64,000 bases of DNA, from the NCBI GenBank assembly GCA_963082975.1, contig OY720346.1, positions 32,358,720 to 32,422,719 of the forward strand, in the 5' to 3' direction. The translations under genes and the position numbers were made by a program. This DNA is from Labia minor (taxonomy: Eukaryota; Arthropoda; Insecta; Dermaptera; Spongiphoridae). Numbering within the stretch: position 1 is the first letter of the stretch; every line of letters begins with the position of its first letter. Positions 34,008 to 46,226 of this stretch are shown one piece after another. Under the pieces are notes generated by a model. The model worked only from the letters and a program-made list of their open reading frames with translations, searched no databases and was not told the origin of the DNA.

Positions 34008-36258
34008 AACTAAAGTAAGGTCCATGAGGGGAGCGGAATGCAGTTCTGACCATCTACTAGTTAAAACAACACTAAAAAGCCTAACGAGGGAGGAAGAAAG
34101 GAAGACGAAGAAAGATACTAAGATGAGGGTTAAGAAAGTAAGCGGAGATATATTGAAAAGAGAGGAAACACAAGTAAAGTTCGAAAGACTAGTGAGGGAA
34201 TCAATTATGACTGGGGAAAGAGACGTGGAAATAGAAGTAATTTGGGAACAAATAAAGACAGCAATAGGAAAAGCAAACGAAGCCATACAAGGGGCGGTAT
34301 TACCCAACAAGGAAGGGAAGGAGTGGTTTGACCAAGAATGCGAGGAATGGATGGTAGTCATAAGAAGACGCAGGCAGAAAATGCTCACAGAAAACACAGC
34401 AGAGGTAGAGCAAGAGTATAAAGAAGCAAGAAGAGTTATGAAGGCAATGTGTAGGAGGAAGAAAAGAAAATTTAATGAAGATATATTAAGGGAAATTGAG
34501 GATAATTTTCAGAGGAAAGAAGCGAGGCAGTTTTTTAGAAAGACAAAAAAAATAGGAAAAGGCTACCAGAACCGAAATGTGTACATGAAAAATGAAGAAG
34601 GCGAGTTAACGAGTGATATAACAGAAGTTATGAACATATGGAAAAAACATTTTGAGAAGTTATTAAAGGGGGAGGAAGAAGAGATGGAATGGGAAGCACC
34701 AAGGGAGAAGGAGGGAGATGAGGCGGAGGTCCCAGAAGAAAGTGAAATTCTGCAAGTAATTAAGAAATTGAAAAACAATAAAAGTCCTGGCATGTCGCAA
34801 ATCACAGCGGAAATGTTGAAAGCTGGGGGAAGCGAACTACACAAACTAATGACCAGGCTGTTGATGAGAGTATGGGAACAAGAAAAGATGCCAAGAGAGT
34901 GGAAAAAAGCGCTGCTGTGTCCATTGTTTAAGAAAGGCGATAACCTCTTATGTGAGAACTATAGGGGAATAGCCTTACTAGAGCTTCCCTATAAAGTGCT
35001 TGCAGAGTTAATAAGGAGTAGAATAAGTGCGTTTGCGGAAGGGAATCTAGGGGAATACCAAGCTGGTTTTCGTAGAGGCAGATCAACAATAGACCAGATA
35101 TTCTCGCTCAAAGAGATTCAGGCGAGTGCATATGAATATGGGATGAGGCTGTTTGTGGTTTTCGTTGATTTTAAGCAAGCGTACGACAGAATAAATAGGA
35201 ACGAAATGTTTAAAGTGTTGAATGACATGGGGCTTCCGAGTAAGTTAGGGAGACTGATCAGGATGACGCTAACAGAGACAAAAAATGAAGTAACATGGAA
35301 AGGCAAAAACTCTGATGAATTTGAAGTAAAGAGAGGATTGAGACAAGGTGATCCCCTATCAACCACTCTGTTTAATTTGGTCATGGAGAGTATAATGAGG
35401 GAGTGCAAAATCATGACGAAAGAAACAATTTTCAAGAATAATCACCAAGTCATAGCATTTGCAGATGACTTAGTAATAATAGCTAGGTCAAAGACTGAAC
35501 TAAAAAAAGTAATGAAAAATTTAATCGAGACAGCAGGAAAGTTTGGAATGATAATAAATGAGGAAAAGACCAAGTACATGGAAATGGGAAGAGAGGAAGA
35601 GGAGAACGAAGAGAGTATTAGCGTGGAGCATGAGGGAAAAGTGTATAATTTCGAAAGAGTGAAAGAATTTATCTATTTGGGGGTGAAATTGGAGGAGAGG
35701 GGTGGTGGGATGGGAGAAGTGAAAATGAGGACGATGAAGGGCAGACAGGTCTATGGGAGGTTGGGTAAGTTAATGAGAAAAAAAGTAATCTCAAGAAAAT
35801 CTAAAGAAAGAATCTATAGATCAATAATCCGACCTACAGTCATGTATGGGAGCGAGACCTGGGTACTAGGTAGGGCTGAAGAGGAAGTATTAGAAAGATG
35901 GGAAAGGAGTATCTTGAGGGGTATATATGGAGGGGTAAAGTCAGCTGAAGGATGGAGAAGAAGATCAAATGATGAATTGAAAGAGTTGTTCGCTGAACCT
36001 CTGATAGTGCCTCTGATAAAATCGCAAAGATTGAGATGATTCGGGCATGTGCAGAGAATGGAGAATACAAGAATGCCTAAGCTGGTAACCAAAAGAAGAC
36101 CGGTGGGAAAAAAAAGGAGAGGAAGACCAAGAAAAAGATGGTTCGATGAAGTGGCAAATGATCTGCGAAGAATGAAGATCGGATGCTGGAGAGAGAAGAC
36201 AGAAGAAAGAGAAGAATGGAGAGAAATAGTGGGAAGAAGTAAACATGAACTAAACTAG
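34008..36258 (+). pseudogene. LINE ORF2, reverse transcriptase part, one premature stop
   Basis: The frame begins within the duplicated junction and reads MRGAECSSDHLLVKT, then a long linker and the reverse transcriptase. Motifs are NYRGIALL, AGFRRGRSTIDQIFSL, VFVDFKQAYDRI (first Asp), GLRQGDPLS and the catalytic FADD (35458-35469). The C-terminal part has MYGSETW, FGHVQRMENTRMPK and GRPRKRWFDEV, as in the fragment at 10207-10554. A TGA at 36037-36039 replaces what in relatives is a Trp codon before FGHV, and the frame resumes to a stop at 36256-36258. The enzyme core is otherwise undamaged. Confidence 0.9.
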
Positions 36259-36315
36259 TGAACTCAAACCGCCTTAGGTCTGCATGGCCTGTTGAGCACT
36301 TTAATAATAAATAAT

Positions 36316-36327
36316 AAATATAGAAAC
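36316..36327. repeat. LINE target-site duplication, right
   Basis: AAATATAGAAAC directly after the (TAA)n-rich tail. Confidence 0.92.
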
Positions 36328-36426
36328 AAATTAAATGTAGAGCCGGATCTTAGATTAAAAGTTTCCAATATTAAGCCAGATATTGAGATTCTTGTTTCAA
36401 GAAAACAACTGCATACATCTCATTAA
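36327..36426 (+). pseudogene. hAT A transposase, 3' end after the LINE
   Basis: Encodes the last 33 codons of the transposase (KLNVEPDLRLKVS through QLHTSH and TAA), identical in sense to residues 587-619 of copy B. Confidence 0.9.
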
Positions 36427-36812
36427 ATATGTAAGTTATATTTAATGAGATAGATGCAGTTATTTTTTAAAATATTTCTTATTTAATATTTTCTGAAAAA
36501 AATTATAAAATATTTATATGAATTTAATGTAAGTACCCATTATAATTTGTGAGATTTGTTGCTATGACAATGTTTGTATTTTCTTTCTTCAATATTATAA
36601 TTTCTAATAAAATGTGTTCTACAATATGCAAAAAAAACGTTATTCTCCAATCACTGTTAGAAATATTCATCATATATCCTTGTCCTTATGAGATCGTAAG
36701 CCAGAAATTAATTAATAAAATGACGTAAAGTACCTAAAGTTGTGATGGGGGTCCGTCAAAAAAAATTTTTTCAAGTGGGGGTCCGTGGAGTACATAAGTT
36801 TAAGAACCTATG

Positions 36813-36820
36813 CCCTACAC
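36813..36820. repeat. 8-bp target-site duplication of hAT A, right
   Basis: CCCTACAC, matching 29380-29387. Confidence 0.95.
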
Positions 36821-36957
36821 AATACCTTTCCAATAGTCGAATGTTCAGCTTGAAAAGTGCAACCTCTGAACGCGTGATTACTATTTAATATACACCTTTC
36901 CTTCCTTACCTTCTTCACCTTAAAAGCACTTTTATATTTCTCATATACGATGGATTT
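36821..36957 (-). pseudogene. unknown ORF, 5' part (split by hAT A)
   Basis: The upstream half of the minus-strand frame described at 29174-29387. It is open from just after a TGA at 36958-36960 and has no in-frame ATG in this half, so it is more like an internal exon or a decayed gene than a complete start. The composition is basic (KVKKVRKER) with two cysteines before the hAT junction. The junction preserves the frame exactly if the hAT and one duplication copy are ignored. Confidence 0.45.
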
Positions 36958-36960
36958 TCA

Positions 36961-39900
36961 TAAAACGTAGAATGATAAGGATATACTAATAAAATAGCAT
37001 ATGAAATCACAATGTATTCATCACTCTCTGTTCATCAATTTCTGGTTTAGGTATTTAGTGAAATATTTACTTAGTAAACTTGTCACCTCGCAATCACTCT
37101 ATTATATTTTTTTATATAGCTATATATATATATATATTAGACACGTGAAACTCATTTTTAGAATGTTAGACATTTTTGGAGAAAGACTAATTTTGATATA
37201 ATAAACACTCTCTAATACAAGATGTAAACCAAGATGCAGAATTTTAAGAGACAATCTACAATCTCTCATCTCCCCCCCCCCCTTGCAAATTCTAGTGATG
37301 TCATGATTTTATTTAAAATGTTCCAAATTAATATTGGGCATGTTAATTGTTCCACTCAGAATAACTAAATGTGAGGTGAAAATGAGAATGAAATTATTAA
37401 AATGATTGAGTACCTTTCTACCGCTCTTATCCATCAGGTTCCAAGCTTTTGATAACAATTTGATTCATTATTTCTGCACAAGACGTTCGGACATTTTATA
37501 AACAGTGAAATATGACGATTGCTCAGAAATTTTTGAAGAAAGACTAATTAATAAAACGCACAATAATACGAATGAGCCAATAACTGACTACCTACAACTA
37601 TCTGATGTCTGAACTTTTGGACCGTCTGGGAGCACCTAACATAAATTTATTAATTAATAGGTCCATTTACATAGAGGTTACATTGTATAAATTCATTCGT
37701 AGGTCTTATACATCTAAAGAGTTTCCATCAGTTTGGACTGGCTAGCCTGGATACAATGCAAGTGTGTTTACAAGTGCATTCCAATGTATTGGTTCATATT
37801 TTGATTATGATATCTTTATTATGAAATAAATATATTGTAAAAATAAAAATATTTGGAAAATTACTGAAAAAAATTAATTATTAATAAATTAAATTATAAA
37901 GAAGCAGAAAGATTCTAGTTATAATAACTATAAATTAAAGATTACTATTAAAATTAACTGAAGACTTCAGTATAGCTCATTAAGTAATATATTTAATTGA
38001 TCGGAAAACTTTTTTAAATTTTAATATGGGGATTTAAAAAAATAAATTATGATTAATATTTATCTCAAAGCTATAAAAGAATGGGAAGCATTTTATCTAT
38101 GTGATAATTGAACGAAATTTAATTAAACAAATAAATTGAAATTATACTGCGCTGACAATAAAAGTATATTAGGCCACTCTGCAAAATAAATTACATAGAG
38201 ATAGAATAGATTTCAGATAGATTTCCCATTTGCACAAAATCTTTATAGATATTAGGATGTAATTTTGTATTAATGAATCAGATGGATAGAATTAGAGGAA
38301 AATAAAATATAAATAAATATATTGAATTTATAACGAAATGCGCAATCCTTTGATGAATTAATAAATTAATTTATACATATATATGATTATATATCCAATT
38401 ACGTTTAAAGGATAGCCCTTAAAATTGACTTCAGGTATGTCTTATATTTATTAATATACAATTTATATTATATATATGTTTAAGCTAAGGAATTTGGCCT
38501 CATCATTCACATTTCTCGTATATCTACAATATATATAGGAACCTCGGGTTACGAGTTATATGAGCTAACCATACACTGTATTTTCTTAGATCTACTCTTA
38601 GTAGTAGACATACAGTTGGTTAAAATATCCTGCTAGCTCTGAGATAAAAAAAAATTCCATTAGATGTTTTTGAACCCATCTTAGCGAACTTCAATGAACG
38701 AATCATTTGTTCAAATAATTCCTAATTATTTTAAGGGTCATACAAGTTAAATTTAATTAATTATATATGTTATTATTGTTAAGTTAATTATGTTGTGATG
38801 TAGATATAAAAGATTTATTTTAATTATACTCTTAAAAACTTTGATATAATATGATATGATTGATCTTACAATATATAGCAAAGAAATATTCATAGGCGGA
38901 GGTAAAGAAGTTGAACTTAATATTAATAGCACTAAGAGGGTATATTTAGTACCATATAGCAATATTCGAGAATAATTTAAATTAAGATTGCAATGGGATA
39001 ACACTTGTAAAGGGACACATTTCATCAAATTCTTAAAATCGATATATATAAACCCATTATTTTGCAGGTTATACTATTAATAGGCATTATATAAGTAAGA
39101 GGGATAATATATATCTTTGAGAGACTAGAAAAGATTCAGATTATTTGAAAAAAAGAATTCTTTGCAGCATTTATAACACCTCACATTTTATTGTAGGATG
39201 TATGAGGGAATATAGAGCCGTAATTTTGAAAAGAGCAATAATATTTTGAAAGGAATTTAGATGGTGGACAAGCCGAAACAAAATAAAACATTGTTGAGCC
39301 TGTCGGATCACCTGTGCCACTAGTGAAGGAGTTAAAAAAGAATTCTCAACTCTTTCACACGGGGGTAAAATAAAATTATTTGGGAAAGGGACCCTGAAAT
39401 AAACTTCACCAAAGAGTGCAGTACGTTTGACTATTAGTGCTTAGGCGATTCGCCTTGGAAAACCAAAATCGAAAAGAAATAATAACAAATCAAATTAATC
39501 AAAATATCCGATGCTAACATATGGATCTGCAAAGGAAAAATTAGATTCACTTTTTTACAAATAAAAGAAAAATGTTCGTTGCCACGTTATAATATTTAAT
39601 GAAAAGAAAATTAATAAGTAAAAAAAAAAGATGAAATTGATATAAGTTTACAAAAAAAAATATAATAATAACTCAACACAGTTTAAAAAACACGTGGCCA
39701 ACAAATCTAAAAATGGCGAATTCACAGCTAAAAAATCTAAAAGCGTGTAAACAATATCAAGTCCAAAATGTAAGTGAAGAGATCGCCTCTCCGAAGCTCA
39801 AAGCAGAAGCCCTGAGCCCAACATCAACAAAAAGTAGCAAGGTGATTGGTGATGTGACCCGTTGCCACTGAACAGTCCAACCACGTGTTTGAATATGAAT

Positions 39901-41361
39901 ATACAAAAAATATATATAAAAAGAAAAAACTTATAGAAAATTATATAAAAATAAATTGATATTAAAATAAATAAATCTAAATCAGGGAGAGGCTTTAACA
40001 GATGGAAAGTCTTAAATAAAATAGTGTAAGACTGTTTTGAAGTAAAAGTATTTGTGCGTTTAATTATTTATTAAAAAAAAAATGATGTTATATAAAATTA
40101 TTATATTTTATTTTATTTGTTTACGAATAATACATATAAATATACAACATATGTAACTATTATTCTTTTTCAAAAAATATTATTATATGTATATTACTTT
40201 GTATATTTATTAATTAGTTAATTATTTTCTCAAATCTAAAAAATATTTTATTTAAAAAAATCACTAAATTTTTTGAAAATTTGAAAAATTTTATCAAAAT
40301 AAAATAATTAGCCTGGAGTATGTATTTAAAAGTTCAAAAAATTATTATTAAATGGTTATCTAAAATATCTTTAAAAACTCTGGTTGAAAATATTTCCATC
40401 ACAATTAAATGTCAGAATCTTATTAAAAGTATAAAAATATCTGTGAGATTCTTAGTATTTGCTTACTCTATCAACAGAGATGTCTGTACATACATAAACA
40501 CACACTTATCAGGCGATCATGGAGAAATTAAAATGTGTAACGAATGGTATTTTCAGAATATTTTTGAATGCATCTCTTCGGTCTCCTGAACTCTCCAGGA
40601 GCTATCATAATAGACGAGTCAAATAGACGTTGTTCAACCCTAGAGTTGATATCTTCTAGGCCTCCCTTCGTCAGTAAAAAACCTTTAAATAAATTGCCTA
40701 CCGTATGTGAGATTCTAACCAGTTAGCCTGCCAACTACGGGTTTATTTGTTGAAAATTACATAATTAAACTTACAACCTCTCAAGCAGCTTATTGTAATC
40801 TTTAATATAATTTCGTGTTGGACAACCACCTGAAACTTTTATATATGTGCATTTTGTTATATTATATTATAAAAAACAAAACAAACCTATCAAGGAACAA
40901 GTAAAATATTTTATCTCAAATATTCAAGTTAATTTATTTTGACCTTTCAGCTGAAAAAATACCTTCTGAATTCCACGTACATCCTGAAAATTATAATTCC
41001 TGCTTATTATAAACTTTATAAGCTTAGAAGCTGCTCTTAGCTCTTAGATTCATTGGATTCAAAGAACAACTTGTTTGCGGCCAAATTATAATAAGTAGAA
41101 CATAAGGGACACCACCATCAAGCCTATTGTGATGCCAATTTTCTGCGAAAGAGAAGCTCCAGGCGGTATATGACCATCCATGTGATCACCATTTTAAACG
41201 TGTATTTTTGTTTGCTTTGAAAAATATTATAAAAAAATTACTATTAATAATAATATTATTTATATTTTCGAATTCAGTAGAACCATAGAGATAGATAGAT
41301 AGAATATTATTTAATTAATAATAATAAATAGATTAAAAATTATAGAAAGATTTCACTCTCT
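36961..41361. other. A+T-rich DNA, no gene supported
   Basis: A poly-C tract occurs at 37270-37282. More complex blocks near 39180-39460, 39700-39900 and 40560-40760 show no open frame, repeat end or relative elsewhere in the window. Short frames at 37001, 38753 and 40320 look like chance. Confidence 0.4.
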
Positions 41362-41362
41362 A

Positions 41363-42167
41363 TCCTATATATTTATATATATATATATAAAGGTATTTGT
41401 CTGCACATTGCTCAGAATTTAAAATTTTTTGTAAATCTTTGCGTTTCATGAACTCTAGAATCCAAAATTGACTTTAGAATTTTTCATGTCTGTCTGTCTG
41501 TCCGGAAATTCTAACGTTATAGACTCAAAATTGGCTGAACCGATTTCGATGAAATTCCAACACAATATTCTTGCATATCGCTATTTGAACATAGGCTATA
41601 AATTTTATTAATATCTAATCAATATAACCGCAGAAATTAATTTTTTAAAAATTTTATATGTACATGTTGTCATTCAGCAGAGCAAAGAATACAATACAAA
41701 CTATGTTTATAATATTTTTATTTTTATTTTTCTAATATTGGCCTTTTTAACTTATTTGACACACTGAAAACATTCACACTGCGACTATATTACCTCTTTT
41801 AATTTTTAAGATTATATGAATAAATAATTTTAATTTTGATCTTATAATTGGATTTTCAAGTAAGATTTTAATATGGGGGTGGACAATGTATGAAGGGACA
41901 CTTGGAGAAAAGTGGATGTTGCGGCCAAGAAATTTCGAGTACCGTAGAGGTCAGAGATAGATATAACATATACAATAATAATATATAATTAATTTATTGA
42001 TTAAATTAAAATATATTTTAAATAAGAATACATTAACTAATGAATGTACAGATTGAAACAAAATCGATGAAAACCTTATATATATAAACTTTCAACCAAT
42101 TACTGAATTAATACGGGGGGCAGGGGGGAGAGCGGTGAAGAACGCTGAAGGCGGTCTGAGCAGCTAG
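41363..42167 (+). mobile_element. Helitron-like non-autonomous element
   Basis: The left part begins TCCTATATAT, has TATATATAAAGGTATTTGTC and then GCTGAACCGATTTCGATGAA, wording typical of insect Helitron 5' regions. The right end is a short GC-rich stretch ending AGCAGCTAG (CTAG at 42164-42167). The element lies between A (41362) and T (42168), as expected for Helitron insertion. Related left-end pieces occur at 46689-46860 and 44545-44680. No Rep/helicase coding sequence is present. Boundaries rest on one full copy. Confidence 0.45.
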
Positions 42168-42173
42168 TAGATA

Positions 42174-43220
42174 CGAGGGCTATTCAAAAAAAGACCGAAC
42201 TTTAGTCATAAAATATTTATTACAATACACTTTTACAAATGCTTGTCCTCTTCAAAGTACTCCCCGTTTTTAGCAAAAAATTCGCGAACTAACAGAGACG
42301 CGTGGCTTGGCGCATTGTCGTGGTGCAAAATCCAGTTCTTGTTTGTCCATAGTTCAGGCCTTCTCCGTCACACATCTTGCCGTGAACGCCTTAAAACATC
42401 CCAGTAGAACTCCTTGTTAACTGTCTTACCCTGTGGTAAGAATTCTTGATGAACAACTCCACGACAATCAAAGAAAACAATCAACATCGTTTTAATGTTT
42501 GAGTGACTCATGCGTGCTTTCTTCGGACGTGGTGAATGTTGATCAATCCATTGTGATGATTGTGCCTTCGTCTCAACATCATATCCATAAATCCACGACA
42601 CGTCACCTGTGATGTCTTGGCAAATGTTGATACGATTTTCTTTTTGTTCGCTTGTGAGCAGTCGTGGCATCATTTTCACAGAGATGCATGCAATGTTTTT
42701 CTGTTAAAATCTCGTCACACGATCCTATGCTGATCCCGACTTCTGCAACCACCCGCACAGTTAAACGACGATTTTCACGAATCATAAATCGAACACGATC
42801 AATTTTTTCATCATTTGTTGAAGTCGATGGTCGTCCTAACCTTGCATTTTCGTCGGTCGATGTTCTACCCGATTTGAAACGCGTGTACCACTCATAGCAT
42901 TGTGTACAGCTCATACAGTCATTCTTATGGGCTTTCTGAAGCAATGCCAACGATTCAGAAAAAGATTTACCGATGTTAAAACAAAATTTAATGTTACAAC
43001 GTTGCTCTTCAAAGTCCTTCATTTTCACTTTTTCGCAGAGCGCTGGCTGTACGAGTTCACTAAATTGGTTCTCACTGCCAACTGATCGATCGCTGTGATG
43101 CGCGCGACGGCTCGTTTTGTTTCTAAAGAATGCAGCTAGGCTAGCACGCGCGCACGACTTCAAACGATAACGCGTTTCGTAGTATTTTAAAAAGTTCGGT
43201 CTTTTTTTGATCAGTCCTCG
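42174..43220 (-). mobile_element. mariner element, 1047 bp, defective
   Basis: The inverted ends are CGAGGGCTATTCAAAAAAAG and, as complement, CGAGGACTGATCAAAAAAAG, each continuing into ACCGAACTTT. TA flanks both sides (42172-42173 and 43221-43222). The minus strand carries a broken transposase gene. It inserted six bases beyond the Helitron-like 3' end. Confidence 0.9.
42233..43022 (-). pseudogene. mariner transposase, frameshifted and deleted
   Basis: From ATG 43022 the frame encodes the paired helix-turn-helix region: CYEWYTRFKSGRTSTDENAR, LGRPSTSTNDEKID and RLTVRVVAEVGISIGS. A frameshift near 42680-42690 moves it into MMPRLLTSEQKENRINIC. About 20 residues are missing before ITGDVSWIYGYD (first Asp). 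A TGA at 42368-42370 follows, then KNWILHHDNAPSHASLL (second Asp). The sequence next jumps to GEYFEEDKHL and TAA, so the block with the third catalytic Asp (SPDLAPxD in relatives) has been deleted. It is clearly inactive. Confidence 0.85.
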
Positions 43221-43222
43221 TA

Positions 43223-44544
43223 TATGATATATGAAATATTTTAACGTTCACCTTTGAGTATTAATAGCATCTGTATTGGTAAAATATTTCATTAGTAGAA
43301 AAATGATGAGTCCAAATAATTTAAATTTGGATGAAAATGATAAAAAAGAATTTTAATTAGAAATTTCTTTATAACATATAATATATGGTATTTTTTTACT
43401 CTTTTTTTTATTTTTAAATTAAATGTGAATTTTATTCTAATCTTCACAACGCGCTCTCTTTTTCTCTTCCTCTACTATTAAATTTATTACTATTTGGATG
43501 TTCCTATCGCTTTCGCGTGACCATTAATTACTACATCGAAACGTTGAACAAAAACCAAAAGATATGTTATATATATATATATATATATATACTGAAATAG
43601 TTATCTCTCTGCTAGTTGTTGGATAATGACCAAAGCCAATTGTAAGCTATTAGGTTGCTTATCGCTAATATTGAATTAGTAGAGAGAGATGGAGATAATA
43701 GCCATTTAATTTGAATTTTAGGTACACCCAATGAGATAGAACAAACACCTTCATTTATATTATATAAAAATAAATAATATAGTTAAGTACTTAATTTATT
43801 ACTGATATAATTAAGAAAACATATATATTCTGTTTTTTTTAATGAAATAGTTAGAAATTTTCATATCCACATATCAGTTAACAATTTAATAATTTAATAT
43901 TTTTAATAACAAAAAAAAAATATTAAAGAAGCTTTTTTTAAAAAATGGTGATTTTTTATTTTATTTATCTATACTTATACATAGATAAAATTAAATCGTA
44001 GATATGTTAAACCGTATATAATTCAGTTATTTCAATTCAATCCAAAAAGTCACTCACTAAAACTGCCCTTGTATTATACATGAACTCATTTTTCTAAATT
44101 TATACTAGCCTGTTGATCTTCAAAATTTTCTAATTAATTAACATTTGATTGATTATTTATATTAAAATTAAAACAAATTCAAATGTTATTTTTTTAATTT
44201 AAATACAATTTCATTTTCTTTTTAATCAATCTAGAATTGCAAAAGAGAATATATTAAACATAATGCAAAATAAAAATTTTAAGAAATTTCTTGTTTTTCT
44301 TTAAATTTATAAAATTTATTCATAGATCTTATAGAATAAGGTAAAAATTGAAATCATATTTGAATATTAGAGAAAATAATAAATTTATATGTTTTATTTA
44401 CATCATTTTGGATGTTAATTGATAAGCTTAATATTTTTATATTTATTGTCGAACATGCATAGAATGGTGCACTGAACAATGTGGAACTTTCAAATAAGAA
44501 TCCTGTGATTTAATATTATATTAACATCTAAGACAATGTAGAGT
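43223..44544. other. A+T-rich DNA with (TA)n
   Basis: A (TA)n run lies near 43568-43591. No gene is supported. Confidence 0.5.
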
Positions 44545-44680
44545 CTATAGGGTTACAATTTCTCAGACAATTATACTGATATACAAACAGACATGAAAAA
44601 TTCGAATTCTCCGGGTAATCAAACGAAAAGTAAAACCTTTCTAAGCAAAGTGTGCAGATAAAAACCTTTAATATATACCT
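44545..44680 (-). repeat. fragment related to the Helitron-like left end
   Basis: Shares ACAGACATGAAAAATT and AAAGTGTGCAGA-type phrases with 41390-41500 and 46740-46830, in reverse relative to 41363. Confidence 0.4.
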
Positions 44681-45684
44681 TATAGAAAGAGAAATAAAAA
44701 AAACAAGATGTTCAACATGATGGTCTCTGAAACCGAACAACCTAATTAGAAATATACTCACTCTGTTCGTGGTTCCATTGAAACCAAGTAAAACGTACGT
44801 GAAGTATTCCAAGTGTAAGATAAAGTGAAAGATGTGACATGGATAAAGAACAAGATACCTAAAATATTTTACAATTATGTATAAATATTTAACAAAAATA
44901 CACTAAAGTCGGGGTTGGTCCCCTCGCGGTTAGTTGATAGATGATCGTTCTCCCTTTGTACGTCTCACTTGCTCTAGCCAACTGAACTTGTCTCATGAAT
45001 GCCAAACTCAAAATAGAACAAAAAATAATCAAATGTTTAAATTATTAAATAAAATTACAAAGGTGTTTTGGTTAAATATTTACAAATATCAGGGAAATTT
45101 CATAATAACAGAATAAAAAATTTATTTCAAAGGTCTTATAGATTTTAATCTAATTAAAAAATATTTTTTTTATTTATTTTTATTTTATCGTTTTTACACA
45201 GAATTGTCTGAGAAAAATAGGTTCCCAAATTGTTCTAGAGAGACCCGTATTCTGCCTAAAATTTATTAGATATCATTATCACAGAGAATATCTATTATTG
45301 AAAAAAAATGTAAATATTGAAATTTTAACAAATTAAATAGATTATCTTGATTACTTTTGACTTTCAATTACTTATCTATACAAAATAATTTATATAAATT
45401 ATATTAATAAATTAAAATTTGTGTAGTCAAAAATCTTGAATTAATTTTTAAAATAAATAGAAAAAATTTAATTTTTAAAATAATAATTATAATATATTAC
45501 ATTTTATATTTTATAATTTTAGTGTTTACATTAAATTATAACATAATTGAAATGTTTTAAATATGAAAAGTAGCTATTGATATGGTAAATAGATAACAAT
45601 TATATACTAGCCTTTCGCAGGACCTTCGACAGCATCCTTACTTTTTAAAATTCATATGAAATCATTTTTGGTTAATGGTTAATA
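44681..45684. other. A+T-rich DNA, nothing recognised
   Basis: A slightly more complex patch is at 44908-45000; no open frame or fold was recognised. Confidence 0.4.
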
Positions 45685-45975
45685 CAGTGAACGCTCTATA
45701 TAAGCAACTCATTTGAACCAATTTCAATAAAAAATTTTCTTATTGGGATAAAAAGCACAAAAAAGCACAAATAGAAATTCAAGTAACTATTTTAATTGAC
45801 AGAAATTAACTTCAATACTGGCAGCTCAAAACACAAACATATTCCAATAACATAGTTTTTACAATTTGAGGTTATGTTGTTTTGAACAGCTGTCAACTCA
45901 AATATTTAGCTTTAAAAAATAAGTTGCTTATACAGAACAATTGCACTAAAAATGTTGCTTCTATAGAGGAAAGCT
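45685..45975. mobile_element. possible pogo/Tigger-like MITE
   Basis: The left end CAGTGAACGCTCTATATAAG follows a TA, and an inverted CTCTATAGAAGCAAC lies near 45953-45967. CAGTG...CTCTATA ends are typical of pogo/Tigger elements. The right terminus is decayed, so the call is tentative. Confidence 0.35.
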
Positions 45976-46226
45976 TATAAAGAATGTTGCTTATATAGAA
46001 TCTTCGCGCTCTTCGCTCCTATTCTCTTATTTTCTGCCAACTCCTCAAGTTCTTCTTTATCTTGGGGTTTTTCAGAATAAATTAGATAATTGAAATTATA
46101 TTTGAATATTAGAATAAAAATGTCGGAAATGAATTGACACCTTCACTGAGTTTGTGGATACTGTGAATGGGCAACATGGACTAATAAATAATTTTTTTAC
46201 GTGGTTATTCTTTAGATATTGATATA

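Larger units (their letters stand above)
32230..36315 (+). mobile_element. RTE-like LINE with 5' inversion
   Basis: A near-full-length two-ORF LINE is inserted in hAT A. The 5' half (5' UTR, ORF1, endonuclease) lies inverted at 32230-34007 and the 3' half (reverse transcriptase to tail) is in plus orientation at 34008-36315. A (TAA)n-rich tail (about 36300-36315) and a 12-13-bp target duplication frame it. Thirty-eight bp at the inversion junction are present twice in opposite orientation (32227-32264 and 34008-34045). This is the expected product of twin priming. The clade (RTE-like) is inferred from endonuclease and C-terminal motifs, although the element also has an L1-type coiled-coil ORF1. 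Confidence 0.92.
29388..36812 (+). mobile_element. hAT element, copy A (LINE inserted)
   Basis: The terminal repeats are CAGTGGTTCTTAAACT at the left and the complement of CATAGGTTCTTAAACT at the right, with a perfect 8-bp target duplication. Behind the left end is a G+C-rich subterminal palindrome built on GGTCCGCGGACCCC. Without the LINE the element would be about 3.3 kb, like copy B. The non-coding 5' part contains a 55-bp tandem duplication (29854-29963) and three exact 30-bp units (30151-30240). The transposase frame is interrupted near its 3' end by the LINE at 32230-36315, so this copy cannot make a complete transposase. Confidence 0.95.

Noticed and set aside
44908-45000. tRNA-like segment with GGTTAGTTGATAG
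   Set aside because: The arms do not pair and the frame over it is A+T-driven.
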